From assembly GCA_045863055.1 (NCBI GenBank), contig BTUW01000016.1, positions 28,185-92,184 on the forward strand: 64,000 bases of DNA, given 5' to 3'. Position numbers and translations under genes: made by a program. Source of the stretch: UTCHB3 sp008363265. Its GTDB lineage: Bacteria; Bacteroidota; Ignavibacteria; Ignavibacteriales; Ignavibacteriaceae. Positions within the stretch are counted from its first letter, which is position 1; every line of letters begins with the position of its first letter. Below the pieces are notes generated by a model. That model saw only the letters and a program-made list of their open reading frames with translations. It was not told the DNA's origin and did no database searches. Below, piece after piece: positions 1-11,200 of the stretch.

Positions 1-3000
1 TGTTTACCGGTCTCAAGCGTTTATGCCCAGCGCTTCAGCATTGAACAAACAGAAGAGTTCCTTAACGAGTACTGGGTTTCCACCCCGTTTGTTCAGGTAT
101 CTTCCCTGCTGTTCAAGGACAGTCTGCTCGGATTGGTCCACACAGGTGCCAATGAGTTTGGAATAACCTCCGACGGGGGCGCGAATTGGCACAAAAGAAC
201 CATATCGCTCTCTTTCGAGCGGGACGCGGCCGTTATAATGATCTCGAAAGACTCCCTTTTCTATATCTCCACCAACAGAAGGTTCATCTTCTCTTCTGAT
301 GGAGGACAGAACTGGACAAACGCCGGAAGCGTGACCGGTATCGGCGGCGACATCATTTCGATGGTATTTTACGACAGGCTCAGGGGGTTGGGCACCACTT
401 CAGACGGCAAGATCTACACCACTGATAACGGAGGTTTCAGCTGGACACAGGTTGGCGGGACGCCCCAGTCAAACCCGAATACACAGCTCAATGTCTACGA
501 CAGTCTCACCATTTGTTATGGCAGTAACCGCTCTTTTCTTCTCTCAAGTGACCGAGGCGCGTCATGGGACGAGCGTTCGTTCAGTGATTCGATCAACACC
601 CCGGATTTCATGAAGATCATCAATGGGAACATCTTCATCAGTTCGACAGGCAACACCTGGTACAAAACCGGTCTGAACGGAAATATCATCTACCGGGAGA
701 CCCTTGCCCCTGACCTGAGGGTTGTGAACTTTGCCTTCCCGTCTGAGAACGAGGTGTGGGTGGCGAGCAATAACGATGGCATCAAGGTTTCAACACCCGG
801 ATCAGGGGTGTGGTCATATTCAACCTATCCACAGCAGGCGCCTTCGACCGGTATCTATGAGTCATTCAACGGGAATATACTCGTTGCACACTATTCCGGT
901 GATGAATCCCCGGCTATGATCAGGTTAAGTGATCCCGGTAAGAAATTTTCCGTTAAACGGGCGAGGATACCGGGGAATTACAGACTTTCAGCCGTCAAGG
1001 TTATTTCTCCCGGGCTTACCATCGTGGGAAGCTACGATGGCGCGATCTTCAGATCGACCGACCAGGGCAGGTCATGGGAAAAAACCTCAGGCAGCTCGAT
1101 GCTTCCTGCCATCACTTCGATCGCAGCCAAGGATCAGTCCACCATATTTGCCGGCTGCACGGGCGGGATCATTCTTAAGTCGACCGATGCAGGTCTCTCA
1201 TGGAGCATGGTCACCACCAGTTTAACCGGTCAGATTACAGCGATAGAGTACAAACCGTTGGATACACTCTTTGTTACGACTTCAACCAGGGTCTACATCA
1301 CAACCCTGTCTCAGCTCCCGGCACTGACGCCCGTAAACTTCCCTTACACTCAGAACAATATCACCAAAGTGAGGTTCTGGGACAGCAGGTCAGGATTTAT
1401 CGGCGATTCAAAAGCCTCATATTATACTGTCAATGGTGGAAAGAACTGGACCCACTTCAGTCTGGGATACTTCAACACCGGTGATATTTCGATCCTCCCC
1501 GGTTCCGGTATATGTTACCTTTCCGGTCAGAACTCGCTGCAGGTCAGGGACCTTAAGAATAATAGATATTACGATTCCCGTTTCCGTGGGTTTTTCCGTT
1601 TTGTCGATCACGACTCAACCGCCGGATTCATTCTTGATACATATTACGGCGCGTTAATGCCTTATTATTTAAGCGGACCGCGGCTCGAGTATCTCATGGC
1701 AGGCGGCCCAATGGCATTGAACGCGTATGACTACTTCAACTCAGGCTACTCGATCGGTGTCGGTGATGGCGGGTTGCTCGTTTTCATCTCGTATAAAAGT
1801 GCTCAGGAACCCCCTTCCGCGTGTAGCGGGCTCACGCCCAATTTCACATCAAATGTCTCGGGCAGGAATGTAACCCTTTCATGGATAGAGCCCTATCTTC
1901 TGACCCCGAATGAGGAATATCAAATCGAACTCGCCCGCGATGACTCCACTTCTGTGATCGTTTCACAGGCCGGTATAACCGCCACTTCCTTCCAGGTGAC
2001 GGGACTTGACGAGGAAAAAACGTACTTCTGGCGGGTAAGAGCCAGGAATCAATCCGGTTGGGGTGACTACACCCCCTGGACCAAATTTTTCCTGATGCGG
2101 AATGTCTACACCTTCAGAGAGGTCACGCTGCCCCGCTACGCGACGGTAAACTCGATCACCGAAACACCTGACGGCACGATCTGGGCTGCCGGCGACAGTG
2201 GGTTTGTGGCCCGTTCAACGATTCAGGGCGAGACCTGGGAAGTGGTGCCCTTCCAGTTCAGTGACGATCTGAAGTATTGCTCAGCGAATCCTTATAACGG
2301 CACCCTGCTGATCTCTTCAACAACGGGAGATGTGATAGTCTCAACGGATAATGGCAACAGCTGGAACCGAACCACCTCCGGACTCGCCGGGTCGGTGGTC
2401 AGATCAATTCTGTTCCTCTCTGAGACCGAAGGATATTTGTGCGGCACAAATGGACTCGCTTCACGAACCTTGGATGGTGGGGCCACATGGTACTTGTCAA
2501 GTATCCCTGTGAACGCGCCTGATCTGAACTCGATCATCAGTCTTGATAACGGGGTGATCCTGATAGCAGCTGATGGCGGCATATTCCTGAGATCAACCGA
2601 TTTTGGCAGACACTATACCTCTGTGCCTTTCTTTTCGGGCTACAATCTTCGGTCACTCTTCCGGTTCAATTCGAAACTCCACCTGTTCAACGAGTTTGCG
2701 TCGGGTATGACGAGCAGCGATAATGGCAGCACATGGCAGGATCTTCCACTCCCTTTCAACAGTGTTGTCAGGCAGATCGATGTTTCACAGGGGCGGTTCC
2801 GTATCCTGTCTGAAAATGGCGGGATTTACACCTCAACACTTCAGGGAGACAGGTTGAATTATCAGCCTTTACCGGGAGGTTCAAAGTATAGAGCGGTCCA
2901 CCTCTCCCCGGCAGGAAAGCTGATCGTCGCGGGTGCCGGTAATACTCTCCTCATCGGAGTGGATACATCCACTGTGTCCGGAATGCCGGAATCAGATGTG

Positions 3001-3279
3001 TCTGCAGGTACACCTGACGGGTACCGGCTCTATCAGAATCACCCCAATCCATTCAACGGTACCTCTGTGATCCCTTTTTACATGGCTCGCGCGGCGAGAG
3101 CGTTAATTGAAATATTCAATCCTAACGGCGAAAAGGTGGCGGTAATACTGGATGATGAACTTTCCACCGGGGATCATCGTGTCAGTTTCGACTCCCGCAA
3201 TCTGCCAAGCGGGATCTACTTCTACAGGTTGACCATCGCGAATTCAAGTGTAACCCGTAAAATGATATTGCTCAAGTAG
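1..3279 (+). CDS. T9SS-sorted surface beta-propeller protein (5' truncated)
   Basis: The reading frame is open from the first base, so the true start lies upstream; 1092 residues are visible. The first nine codons (ending V-Y-A, then Q) look like the end of a signal peptide with cleavage before the Gln. About eleven repeats of the type S-T/S-D-x-G-x-x-W run through the protein, typical of YCF48/BNR-like propeller blades. A fibronectin-III-like domain interrupts them at about nt 1810-2100 (ends in W-R-V-R-A-x-N). The C-terminus (nt 3010-3276) is a type A T9SS sorting domain with NHPNPFN at nt 3037-3057, then G-I-Y-F-Y-R and a final K-M-I-L-L-K. Family knowledge: such proteins cross the outer membrane through T9SS and are released or anchored at the surface. 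The ligand or substrate is unknown. It is probably the first visible gene of an operon with the next two genes (11 and 12 nt gaps). Confidence 0.88.
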   Translation, partial: CLPVSSVYAQRFSIEQTEEFLNEYWVSTPFVQVSSLLFKDSLLGLVHTGANEFGITSDGGANWHKRTISLSFERDAAVIMISKDSLFYISTNRRFIFSSDGGQNWTNAGSVTGIGGDIISMVFYDRLRGLGTTSDGKIYTTDNGGFSWTQVGGTPQSNPNTQLNVYDSLTICYGSNRSFLLSSDRGASWDERSFSDSINTPDFMKIINGNIFISSTGNTWYKTGLNGNIIYRETLAPDLRVVNFAFPSENEVWVASNNDGIKVSTPGSGVWSYSTYPQQAPSTGIYESFNGNILVAHYSGDESPAMIRLSDPGKKFSVKRARIPGNYRLSAVKVISPGLTIVGSYDGAIFRSTDQGRSWEKTSGSSMLPAITSIAAKDQSTIFAGCTGGIILKSTDAGLSWSMVTTSLTGQITAIEYKPLDTLFVTTSTRVYITTLSQLPALTPVNFPYTQNNITKVRFWDSRSGFIGDSKASYYTVNGGKNWTHFSLGYFNTGDISILPGSGICYLSGQNSLQVRDLKNNRYYDSRFRGFFRFVDHDSTAGFILDTYYGALMPYYLSGPRLEYLMAGGPMALNAYDYFNSGYSIGVGDGGLLVFISYKSAQEPPSACSGLTPNFTSNVSGRNVTLSWIEPYLLTPNEEYQIELARDDSTSVIVSQAGITATSFQVTGLDEEKTYFWRVRARNQSGWGDYTPWTKFFLMRNVYTFREVTLPRYATVNSITETPDGTIWAAGDSGFVARSTIQGETWEVVPFQFSDDLKYCSANPYNGTLLISSTTGDVIVSTDNGNSWNRTTSGLAGSVVRSILFLSETEGYLCGTNGLASRTLDGGATWYLSSIPVNAPDLNSIISLDNGVILIAADGGIFLRSTDFGRHYTSVPFFSGYNLRSLFRFNSKLHLFNEFASGMTSSDNGSTWQDLPLPFNSVVRQIDVSQGRFRILSENGGIYTSTLQGDRLNYQPLPGGSKYRAVHLSPAGKLIVAGAGNTLLIGVDTSTVSGMPESDVSAGTPDGYRLYQNHPNPFNGTSVIPFYMARAARALIEIFNPNGEKVAVILDDELSTGDHRVSFDSRNLPSGIYFYRLTIANSSVTRKMILLK

Positions 3280-3290
3280 GAGGCAGCAGG

Positions 3291-5417
3291 GTGAAAAAAT
3301 ATACTTTAACGATCTTCATTTCCCTCTTTTTCGTATCACACGGACAGTTTACCCCCCTTAACCCGTTCGAGGATATCGACGCGTTCACTTCGGTGACACA
3401 GTCAGGGGAGGTCATGCTCTTGGGTACCAATACAAACAAGATCATCAGAAGCACTGATGGCGGCACGTCATGGAGCAAATTGACCATCAACATCCCCACC
3501 GGACTGAACAAACTCAATTCAGCCTACGGCATCCATCTTGGGGCCGGAAATGGCGGAAAGGTGATAAGATCAACCGACGGCGGACTTACATGGTCGTTCC
3601 TAGCCACCAGCACAACAAATGATCTGTTCGATATAATCTCCATCAGTCCGGCACTGATCTTCGCGTGCGGGGCAAATGGCACTGTCATCCGGTCAACCGA
3701 TGGCGGAGGTACATGGACAGTTTCAAACCCCGTCCCGTTCCGTTTGAATTCCATCCGTTTCTCCACATTCCTTACGGGATGGGCAGCCGGCGATAACGGC
3801 GTCGTAATAAAAACCACCGATGGCGGCATTTCATGGACCCGCGTTACAGGGGCCGGTGCCGCGTGCAACTATGCGGTTGTATCACTCTTCGCGCAGGATG
3901 GCATTTTCCTTTTCGGCCGTGAAGGTCAGAAAATGGTTTCAACAGATGGTGGCACAAACTGGTCGTACACCTCCGAGACGGTTTACATGGTCGGTGATAC
4001 GGTGATCGCGGCATGGAATTACAGCAGGGATACCGCGGTTTATGCTGATGACCGCGGGGCTTTGACCATTGTGGTGATGACCCCCCAGGGATTCAGATCC
4101 GGAAGATTTACAAATGATCCGCCAATACTCTCGAAATACCATGCTGTATTCCGGACCGAGGATAAAAAATTCCTGGCCGTCGGTCAGGGTCCCTCAATCT
4201 CCCGTCTGGAGCTGAACAACTCATGGACTTCCCTGATCACATTACTACGGGGAAGAAACCTTCGGTTCCTGAAGTTCGCCGGGAACGGTACAGGTCTGGT
4301 TGCCGGATTTCAGGATGGAAGCAATCCCGATCTGTCCGATGTTTTCGTCACCCCCGATGGAGGAGTCTCATGGAAACTTTCAAAATCAACCGTCTACCTG
4401 AAGAATTTGCACACGATACCGGAAGGTAATATTTACATTGCTGAATTGAATTCCTGGGTAAGTTCCGATACAGGAAGGACGTGGCGCAAGCAGACCGATG
4501 TTTCCGGCTCCAAGCGCGACCTCGTTTTCGTCGACCCCTCAACAGGATACTGCATCGACTATTATTCCATGCCCGTACCCGGAACTCCCAAAGGCCGTTT
4601 CTATATCACGCGGAACGGGGGAAGTTCGTGGAACCTGCTGAAAACATTCGAATCATACTCGGTCTGGAAGATATTCGCGGATAAAAGCGGAAGAGTATGG
4701 ATCACCAGTGGAGGCTCCGCCGTGGTGAATGTGAGTGCCGACAGCGGACGCACGCTGACCGAAATATACCTCCCGGGGTTTTACTCGGGTGATATAGCTA
4801 TCGGCGCGAACATCGGGACAAACGGATATATTGTATATGAACAGTGCCGGGTTTTTCACACTTCTTCCGGCGGCAGTTCGTTCACAAAAACCTACGATGC
4901 TGCCAATATGACAGCAAGGGCCGTATCCAATGCGATCGCGGGACAGTCACTGGTCGTCGGAAATGCAGGTAAAATTATCGCGACAACCGATCACGGCGCC
5001 ACCTGGCAACAGCTTCCCGAGTGGACATCCCTCGATCTTACCTCTGTCTGGTTAATGCCGGATCTTTCATTCATTGTGACCACTTCAACCGGTGAGGTGC
5101 TAAAAGGTGATCGCCCCGGTATCTTTACAGGAATTGAAGATGAAAATACCGAAATGCCTGCAGAGTTCACCCTCGGCAACTACCCGAACCCCTTCAACGG
5201 CTCAACCGTGATACACTTCACCCTGCCAAATGATTCAGACTGCCGGCTCGAGGTTTTCTCCCCTGTTGGTTCAAGGGTTTTCGCCGTTGACATCAAAGGC
5301 GTAAAAGGCACAAACAGCTACAGTTTCGATGCTTCTTCGTTCAATTCGGGAGTGTATCTATACCGCTTGACGGCGGGTGGGAAGGCATTTATGGGTAAGA
5401 TGGTTTATCTCAAGTGA
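3291..5417 (+). CDS. T9SS-sorted surface beta-propeller protein
   Basis: 708 residues with a GTG start. An AGGAGG ribosome-binding site at 3278-3283, overlapping the stop codon of the upstream gene, is seven bases from the GTG and fixes this start; the two genes are probably translationally coupled. The N-terminus is a short signal peptide (KK, hydrophobic core, cleavage near S-H-G-Q). At least eight S-T-D-G-G-x-x-W repeats indicate YCF48/BNR propeller blades; the first half is especially regular. There is no fibronectin-III domain here. The last ~80 residues are a T9SS sorting domain (NYPNPFN, then G-V-Y-L-Y-R and K-M-V-Y-L-K). Expected location is the cell surface or medium. It resembles its neighbours only at the repeat and sorting-domain level. 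Function is unknown; adhesion or polysaccharide binding are guesses. Confidence 0.88.
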   Translation: MKKYTLTIFISLFFVSHGQFTPLNPFEDIDAFTSVTQSGEVMLLGTNTNKIIRSTDGGTSWSKLTINIPTGLNKLNSAYGIHLGAGNGGKVIRSTDGGLTWSFLATSTTNDLFDIISISPALIFACGANGTVIRSTDGGGTWTVSNPVPFRLNSIRFSTFLTGWAAGDNGVVIKTTDGGISWTRVTGAGAACNYAVVSLFAQDGIFLFGREGQKMVSTDGGTNWSYTSETVYMVGDTVIAAWNYSRDTAVYADDRGALTIVVMTPQGFRSGRFTNDPPILSKYHAVFRTEDKKFLAVGQGPSISRLELNNSWTSLITLLRGRNLRFLKFAGNGTGLVAGFQDGSNPDLSDVFVTPDGGVSWKLSKSTVYLKNLHTIPEGNIYIAELNSWVSSDTGRTWRKQTDVSGSKRDLVFVDPSTGYCIDYYSMPVPGTPKGRFYITRNGGSSWNLLKTFESYSVWKIFADKSGRVWITSGGSAVVNVSADSGRTLTEIYLPGFYSGDIAIGANIGTNGYIVYEQCRVFHTSSGGSSFTKTYDAANMTARAVSNAIAGQSLVVGNAGKIIATTDHGATWQQLPEWTSLDLTSVWLMPDLSFIVTTSTGEVLKGDRPGIFTGIEDENTEMPAEFTLGNYPNPFNGSTVIHFTLPNDSDCRLEVFSPVGSRVFAVDIKGVKGTNSYSFDASSFNSGVYLYRLTAGGKAFMGKMVYLK

Positions 5418-5429
5418 AATGCAGGAAAT

Positions 5430-7028
5430 ATGAAAGCACCAAACCTCGGCAAATACTTCGTTCTATTGATCCTTTTTCAGGGACTCACTCATTTTGTCGT
5501 GGCACAGACTGAAATTCTGTACCCGGATACACTTCAGATCAACGATTCGCTCCCTCCGTCGACCGTCGAGATCGAGCTTCCGCCCAGGGATTACGCTTGG
5601 GCGATCACGAAACAGACCCTCAGATGGAAGAAACCTTATTCCCGTTCACCTGTTCAATACTACGGCCTCCAGATCGCGAAAGGCGATACTTCAAACATCA
5701 TATATACTGAAAATGTTAACGCGCCTAACTGGTACACACCCATGTTCTTGCAGGAGAACAATGTTTACTACTGGCGTGTGAGGGCTAAAAACAAATACGG
5801 CTATAATCAATACTGCAACTGGGCTAAGTTCTCGATCCCTGCTTCAATTCTGAATCTTCGTGTAATTGAAGTGACAATACCATACCTTACCTCTATAAAA
5901 CACGCCATCGAGCAACCAACCGGCGTTTTCCACATCTGGGGCAACCGGGGTTTTTGCTGCTCAACCGACTCCGGAGCAACATGGTTTTTACCGGGCTCTG
6001 ATTATTTTCCGTTATACACTATGAAAGGACCCTTTCGGTGGGACAAAAAGAAACAGGAACTCTACGCGTTCGGTTTCAGTAAGCACTACATCTACTACGA
6101 TAGTAACAACAGGCAATGGAAGACAGGGTACTTCGACTATGATCAGGCGAGCGCGAATAACATCGCCTGGGTGGATAACTTCACCGCTTTGATGGCGACC
6201 TCACAAGGTTTGTATTTGAAAACAGGTTATTATGAGTGGCGGCGGATCTACTACGCGCCATATTCAGGAGGGTTGAGGGAGATTGTAATAAAAGGGAGTG
6301 ATACTGTGGTGGCTGCGGGGGCAAACGGTTTGGTTGTTGTTTCCACTGATGGCGGCTGGACCTATCAAAGGAAGTACCTCCCCGCGGATCAGAATTTCAT
6401 CAGCAGCGGAATAACAAAGGATGGAAGTATCATTCTTTGGTCGGCTTACGGCACAAAATTTACAAGCTCCGATCTGTTCAACACCTGGGAGGAGGAATTT
6501 CAGCATGTCCCGGGCGAATTCAGCAGCGCTCAGTACTCTAACGGTTATGAGTTGACGCTCACGAGAACGGGAAACCTGGCCACAAAATTCGAGGGTTCTG
6601 GTTCTTACTTCTATGATGCCGGACGGGGAGAGATCGCCTCGCAGTCAACCTTCCGCGTTAATTCGGAAGGAAAGGTGGCCCTGCCCGCGAGTGGTGCTTA
6701 TATTCTTTCGGGTCAACTTCCACTTACACCAACTGAGGTGGAAGAGGAATCAACAGGTAGTCTCACGTTCGGGCTCGGACACAATTACCCCAATCCATTC
6801 AATTCTGCCACTGTTATCCCCTGCTCAATAGACCTGGAAGGGATGTACACACTGGAAGTGTTCAATATGCTTGGCAGCAAGGTTTACACTCTTTTCGAGG
6901 GCTTCCTTCAGGCAGGTAACCATAAATTCAAACTGAGCAGCGACACCATTTCGAGCGGGGTTTACTTTGTTTCCCTGTCCAATTCCAAAGGGAAAAGGGT
7001 TACCTCCAAGGTGATCGTGCTGAAATGA
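5430..7028 (+). CDS. T9SS-sorted exported protein with FN3-like and propeller repeats
   Basis: 532 residues, the shortest of the six family members here. It has a signal peptide (residues about 1-26, cleavage near V-V-A-Q). A fibronectin-III-like domain comes first (about nt 5590-5850; ends Y-Y-W-R-V-R-A-K-N), followed by a weaker set of propeller repeats (S-T-D-S-G-A-T-W, S-T-D-G-G-W-T-Y), and then a T9SS sorting domain (NYPNPFN near nt 6784, ending K-V-I-V-L-K). Relative to its neighbours the order is changed (FN3 at the N-terminus instead of mid-protein), as if the first propeller had been lost. It lies 12 nt downstream of the previous gene and is probably co-transcribed. Export through T9SS is well supported; the biochemical role is not known. 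Confidence 0.85.
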   Translation: MKAPNLGKYFVLLILFQGLTHFVVAQTEILYPDTLQINDSLPPSTVEIELPPRDYAWAITKQTLRWKKPYSRSPVQYYGLQIAKGDTSNIIYTENVNAPNWYTPMFLQENNVYYWRVRAKNKYGYNQYCNWAKFSIPASILNLRVIEVTIPYLTSIKHAIEQPTGVFHIWGNRGFCCSTDSGATWFLPGSDYFPLYTMKGPFRWDKKKQELYAFGFSKHYIYYDSNNRQWKTGYFDYDQASANNIAWVDNFTALMATSQGLYLKTGYYEWRRIYYAPYSGGLREIVIKGSDTVVAAGANGLVVVSTDGGWTYQRKYLPADQNFISSGITKDGSIILWSAYGTKFTSSDLFNTWEEEFQHVPGEFSSAQYSNGYELTLTRTGNLATKFEGSGSYFYDAGRGEIASQSTFRVNSEGKVALPASGAYILSGQLPLTPTEVEEESTGSLTFGLGHNYPNPFNSATVIPCSIDLEGMYTLEVFNMLGSKVYTLFEGFLQAGNHKFKLSSDTISSGVYFVSLSNSKGKRVTSKVIVLK

Positions 7029-7098
7029 CCGGCATGTCTTAAACCCCGGCGACAATTCCATTGTCAAACTTTGACCGATCCGGAAATTTTGAGAGATT

Positions 7099-8151
7099 AT
7101 GAAACAGCGCTCTATCACCGCGGATGTCCTTAAGGGACTGGCTGTGATCTTTATGATACAGGTTCACATAATGGAGGTGTTCGCCGATACCTCGATCTAT
7201 CACAGTCTGACAGGGAGGATATCCCTGTTCCTCGGCGGTCCACCCGCAGCGCCCGTCTTCATGGCGGTTATGGGATACTTCCTGGCCGCGTCATCGAAGG
7301 GAATGATGGCGACCGTGGCCCGCGGATTCAAGCTGATCCTCGGGGGCCTCGCGCTGAATGTGGCGATAAATCTAAATCTCCTCTACCGGATCATTTCCGG
7401 CACTTCCGATGCCAGCCCCCTTACCTTCGTTTTTGGAATCGATATTCTCGTACTCGCGGGCTTCACGGTAATAGTTACCGGCCTGCTGAAGAGGATGTTC
7501 GATCTCAATTTTCTAATTCCTCTCGCGGTCGGGATGATGATCCTGGCCGTCACGCCTATGGTGAACGACGCGCTGCCCGCCACGGGGGGAACTCCCGCCT
7601 ATCTTTTTTCGGTGTTCGGTGGTGAGGCGTCGTGGTCTTACTTCCCTCTTTTCCCATGGATGGCCTATCCCCTGTTCGGATATTCGGCGTATCTTTTCAT
7701 GAGGTCGGGATATGCCGGTTTCCTTGACAATGAAAGAGTGTCATCTCTTATGCTGACGGTATGGGCTGTATTCATCGCGTTTACGATCAACTACGGGGTG
7801 GATACTGCCGCAAATCTGAAAGAGTACTACCATCACGGAATTACCTACTCGCTGTGGGTGATCGTTTTCACGGCAGGCTTCTCACTCCTCATAAGCAGAA
7901 TTGTCGCCTACCGCCCGGAGAGCCCTTTCCTCGAGTATTTCTCGCTGATCGGCAGAAATGTAACTCTCGCCTATGTGGTGCAGTGGGTTATAATCGGCAA
8001 TACCGGTACCGCGGTTTTCCGAAGCCTTGATCTGAGAGACTCATATATTGGTTTGATAGTTGTGGTTTTTATAACAACTGTTGCAGTTTTAGTCAGGGAA
8101 AAGGGGTTTCGGTCGATAATTTGGTTATGTCGTACAAAAAATGTAGTTTAG
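7099..8151 (+). CDS. integral membrane acyltransferase, DUF1624/HGSNAT-like
   Basis: 350 residues with about ten hydrophobic segments. The start resembles the DUF1624/heparan-alpha-glucosaminide N-acetyltransferase-like family: a short polar N-terminus, then D-x-L-K-G-L-A-V-I-F-M-I-x-V-H with the conserved His in the first membrane helix. Family members move acetyl or other acyl groups across the membrane onto sugars. The acceptor cannot be told from sequence. It lies in the middle of the secreted-propeller cluster on the same strand, so it might modify a glycan or glycoprotein displayed with them; that is inference from position only. There is a 70-nt gap upstream and 84 nt downstream, with no clear terminator. 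OpgC-type succinyltransferases (acyltransferase 3 family) are the main alternative. Confidence 0.7.
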   Translation: MKQRSITADVLKGLAVIFMIQVHIMEVFADTSIYHSLTGRISLFLGGPPAAPVFMAVMGYFLAASSKGMMATVARGFKLILGGLALNVAINLNLLYRIISGTSDASPLTFVFGIDILVLAGFTVIVTGLLKRMFDLNFLIPLAVGMMILAVTPMVNDALPATGGTPAYLFSVFGGEASWSYFPLFPWMAYPLFGYSAYLFMRSGYAGFLDNERVSSLMLTVWAVFIAFTINYGVDTAANLKEYYHHGITYSLWVIVFTAGFSLLISRIVAYRPESPFLEYFSLIGRNVTLAYVVQWVIIGNTGTAVFRSLDLRDSYIGLIVVVFITTVAVLVREKGFRSIIWLCRTKNVV

Positions 8152-8235
8152 AGCTTTGATACTGGATTTTATACTTATCCGGGAAATACAGAGAAGAACT
8201 GGAATTTTTACCTCAACAATTGGCGCAGACAGTCA

Positions 8236-11200
8236 ATGAAACGAATATCCTTCCTCATACTTGTCGCGATCACTTTACAGATATATGTGAACGCGCAAAC
8301 ATCCTCTACCTCCTCCACTGAAGTGGTCGTCCCTTGGGCCGCGAGTTTTTATACCGGCAAAGGAACCGCCCATCTTCATTTTTCCGACTCCCTGAACGGA
8401 GTTGGCTTCTGGAGAGATTACTCCGAATACAGCATAACCACTGATGGAGGTGAAACCTGGCGGGACGGCAAGGTTACCGTACAACTCGACAGAATAATGC
8501 ACATGTTCTCAGTCGGGCGGGATACGCTGGTGGCAATAAGAGACAGCCAGTATGTCTTTCACAGCTTCAATGGTGGTGACACCTGGACCCATGTTACCTC
8601 GCTCTGGCCCGGCGAGAGATTTGGTTACGGTCTCTTCTACAACCACAGGCATGGTGTTGTGTTCCCGAAAGAGGGGGGCATTCTACGGTCATCTGATCTG
8701 GGCTTAAACTGGAACAACGAGCCTTGGGTGTACAGCAAGGTTGAGGAGAATCCTGTCTATGACAAGGGATATTTATTCGTTATAGAGAGATTCCCTGCCA
8801 CACCCGGGATACTCTACTCGACGGACAATGGCGCGACATGGGTGAGGGTAGAGTTACCCTCCACTTTGAGTGGATACCGGAAGGTAGGAAAAAGTGAGAA
8901 CGGTTTCTATGCCGTATCGAACAGCAATATGTTCTATCTACTTTCGATGACGGGTGAGATAATTCACGCTTACAGACCGGGTGGAACTGACATAAGAGGT
9001 GGCTACGGATATGTTAGTGACCGTGAGATCTACGCCCTCGACAATGTCGGATGGGGTAACAGGAAACTGCACCGATTCGGTCTCCCCGATACTGCACTTC
9101 AGACCCTGACGATCGGCAGCAATTCAATGAATCTGAATTATATCATCCCTACTACTCACGACAAACTCGTGATCTATACGAGGAATGTCGACAAGACCGA
9201 CGGGATCATGACATTCCACAAACAGGGACACCGGAATTTAAAGATCGAGCAGTTCGATCTGCCCGGTGAAAGCGAAGCTACCACGCTCTTCTTTGTAAAC
9301 GGGACCAAGGGGTTCGCTGGCCGGACCGACGGAACGATAGTTATGACCATCAACGGCGGAGCAACATGGCTGACGACGACAACCCCCGCTTTGGGGGGAG
9401 CGGTTAAGAAATTTGTACAAAGAAGCGAATCTGAATTTGTGGCTATTTGTGCCAACGGGATGATCCTGGAATCACCGGACGGGGGCACGACATGGAATAA
9501 GATAGCCTCTAACTTCCATAAAACGATAGTAAGTGCGTCTTTCGCGGGGCGGGACTCGATATTTGTCTGTTCAAGCGACTCCCTATATCTCACCGACCCG
9601 ACCTGGCAGCAATTCACACCCGTTAATACCGGTTTTAGCGGCGGTTATTTTTCCGATGTCAGTTTCTATGACCGGGTGAACGGATCAGTGATATATGAAC
9701 ATGGTTATTTTGAGAGTAAGTCGCTTGTAACTTCCGATGGAGGTAAAACCTGGACGACAACCGGTTACAGCAGACAGATGTTCAGCCTCGACCCCACAAC
9801 CCTTGGGCTAAACTACTATATCGCGAGTGAGTTCTCAGTCTGGTATGATGGTTCCCAGGGTGGGTCTGTTAATCAGGAGGGAGTTGTCGCTCACACAGCG
9901 CAGCGCCCGGGCGGATTGATCGGAATGTTCTATCAGAACGGTCAACTCTTCTACAATTTTGGTGAAAAGGCAAATTTCCGGAGGGTTTTCCTCGGAGGAG
10001 GGATGAACGAACTTCAGGTTGCTCCGGGTGATGCCAACACAGCTTATGCACTCGTTGGCGGGAACAGGCTCTACAGATTCAGGCGTGAAACAGGGCCACC
10101 GGCACCTTCAACCATTTTAAGGCGGCTCCCGCTTGACGGCTCCCCCTTTGAGTATCAGAATCTTACATTCAGTTGGGAAGAACCCTGGAGCATGTCACCC
10201 ATTACAGAATATCAGCTTCAGCTCGCGCTTGGCGACACTTCCAATATTGTGAACGATATTTCCGGCATCGATTCAACCTCGGTGACAGTGACCCTTACGG
10301 CTGATTCAACGCTTTACTACTGGCGCGTAAGGGGGGCGAACAGCAACGGCTGGGGAGATTTCAATCGCTGGTTCTCATTCAGGTCTTCAACCCTAGCCTA
10401 CCAGCCAACCCTTTATACAACCCCGCTTCGCGGTGATCTAACGGCGGCAATAATCCTCCCCGGCGGAAGACTGATCGTGGCAAATAATTACGGTGAGATC
10501 GCGAGAACCGACCAGTTACCGGGTAACTGGACCATGGTGGCATCGGGCACAACCTATCCTGTCCTGAGATTTTACTACGACCCGAACAATAATCTTACTT
10601 TCTACCTCACAAACGGCAATTTCCTTGGTTACTCAGGAAACAGGGGCTTCACATGGGGAAGAAAAGAAGCACCTTTCGGAAGTATAATGATAATATCCGT
10701 GGCTCCGTTGGCTCCTAATAAGATATTCGGTGCCGGAACTTACGGAAGCATTTTTAGAGCGGTCGGGCAACCTGATCCATGGACAAAGCTCTGGTTCGCC
10801 CCCGCATACGGGGATCTGAGACACATCAACACTCTCGGAAACAACCTGATAGCCGGGGTTGGTGACAACGGAAACATTACCCTCTCGAACGATGGCGGAG
10901 AGACTTTCAGGTATGTCGGTCATGGTGCACCACAAATGTACAAAAGGGTCAGTTTCGCCCCTGACTCAACGATCGTAGTACTGGATCAGTATGGCTCGCG
11001 AAAGGTATCGACAGACTTGGGCGTTACCTGGACATCCGAGACATCTGAAGTGCGGGCTCCCGTGAGGGACATGATCACCCAAAACGGCATCTGCGCGGTG
11101 ATAGACACCCTCGGTGGAATTTACACCGCAGCCGGTCCGACTGCGCCATGGAGATTCAGTAAACTACCTGAAGGCATCTCACCCATGGGTGTTGAAATCT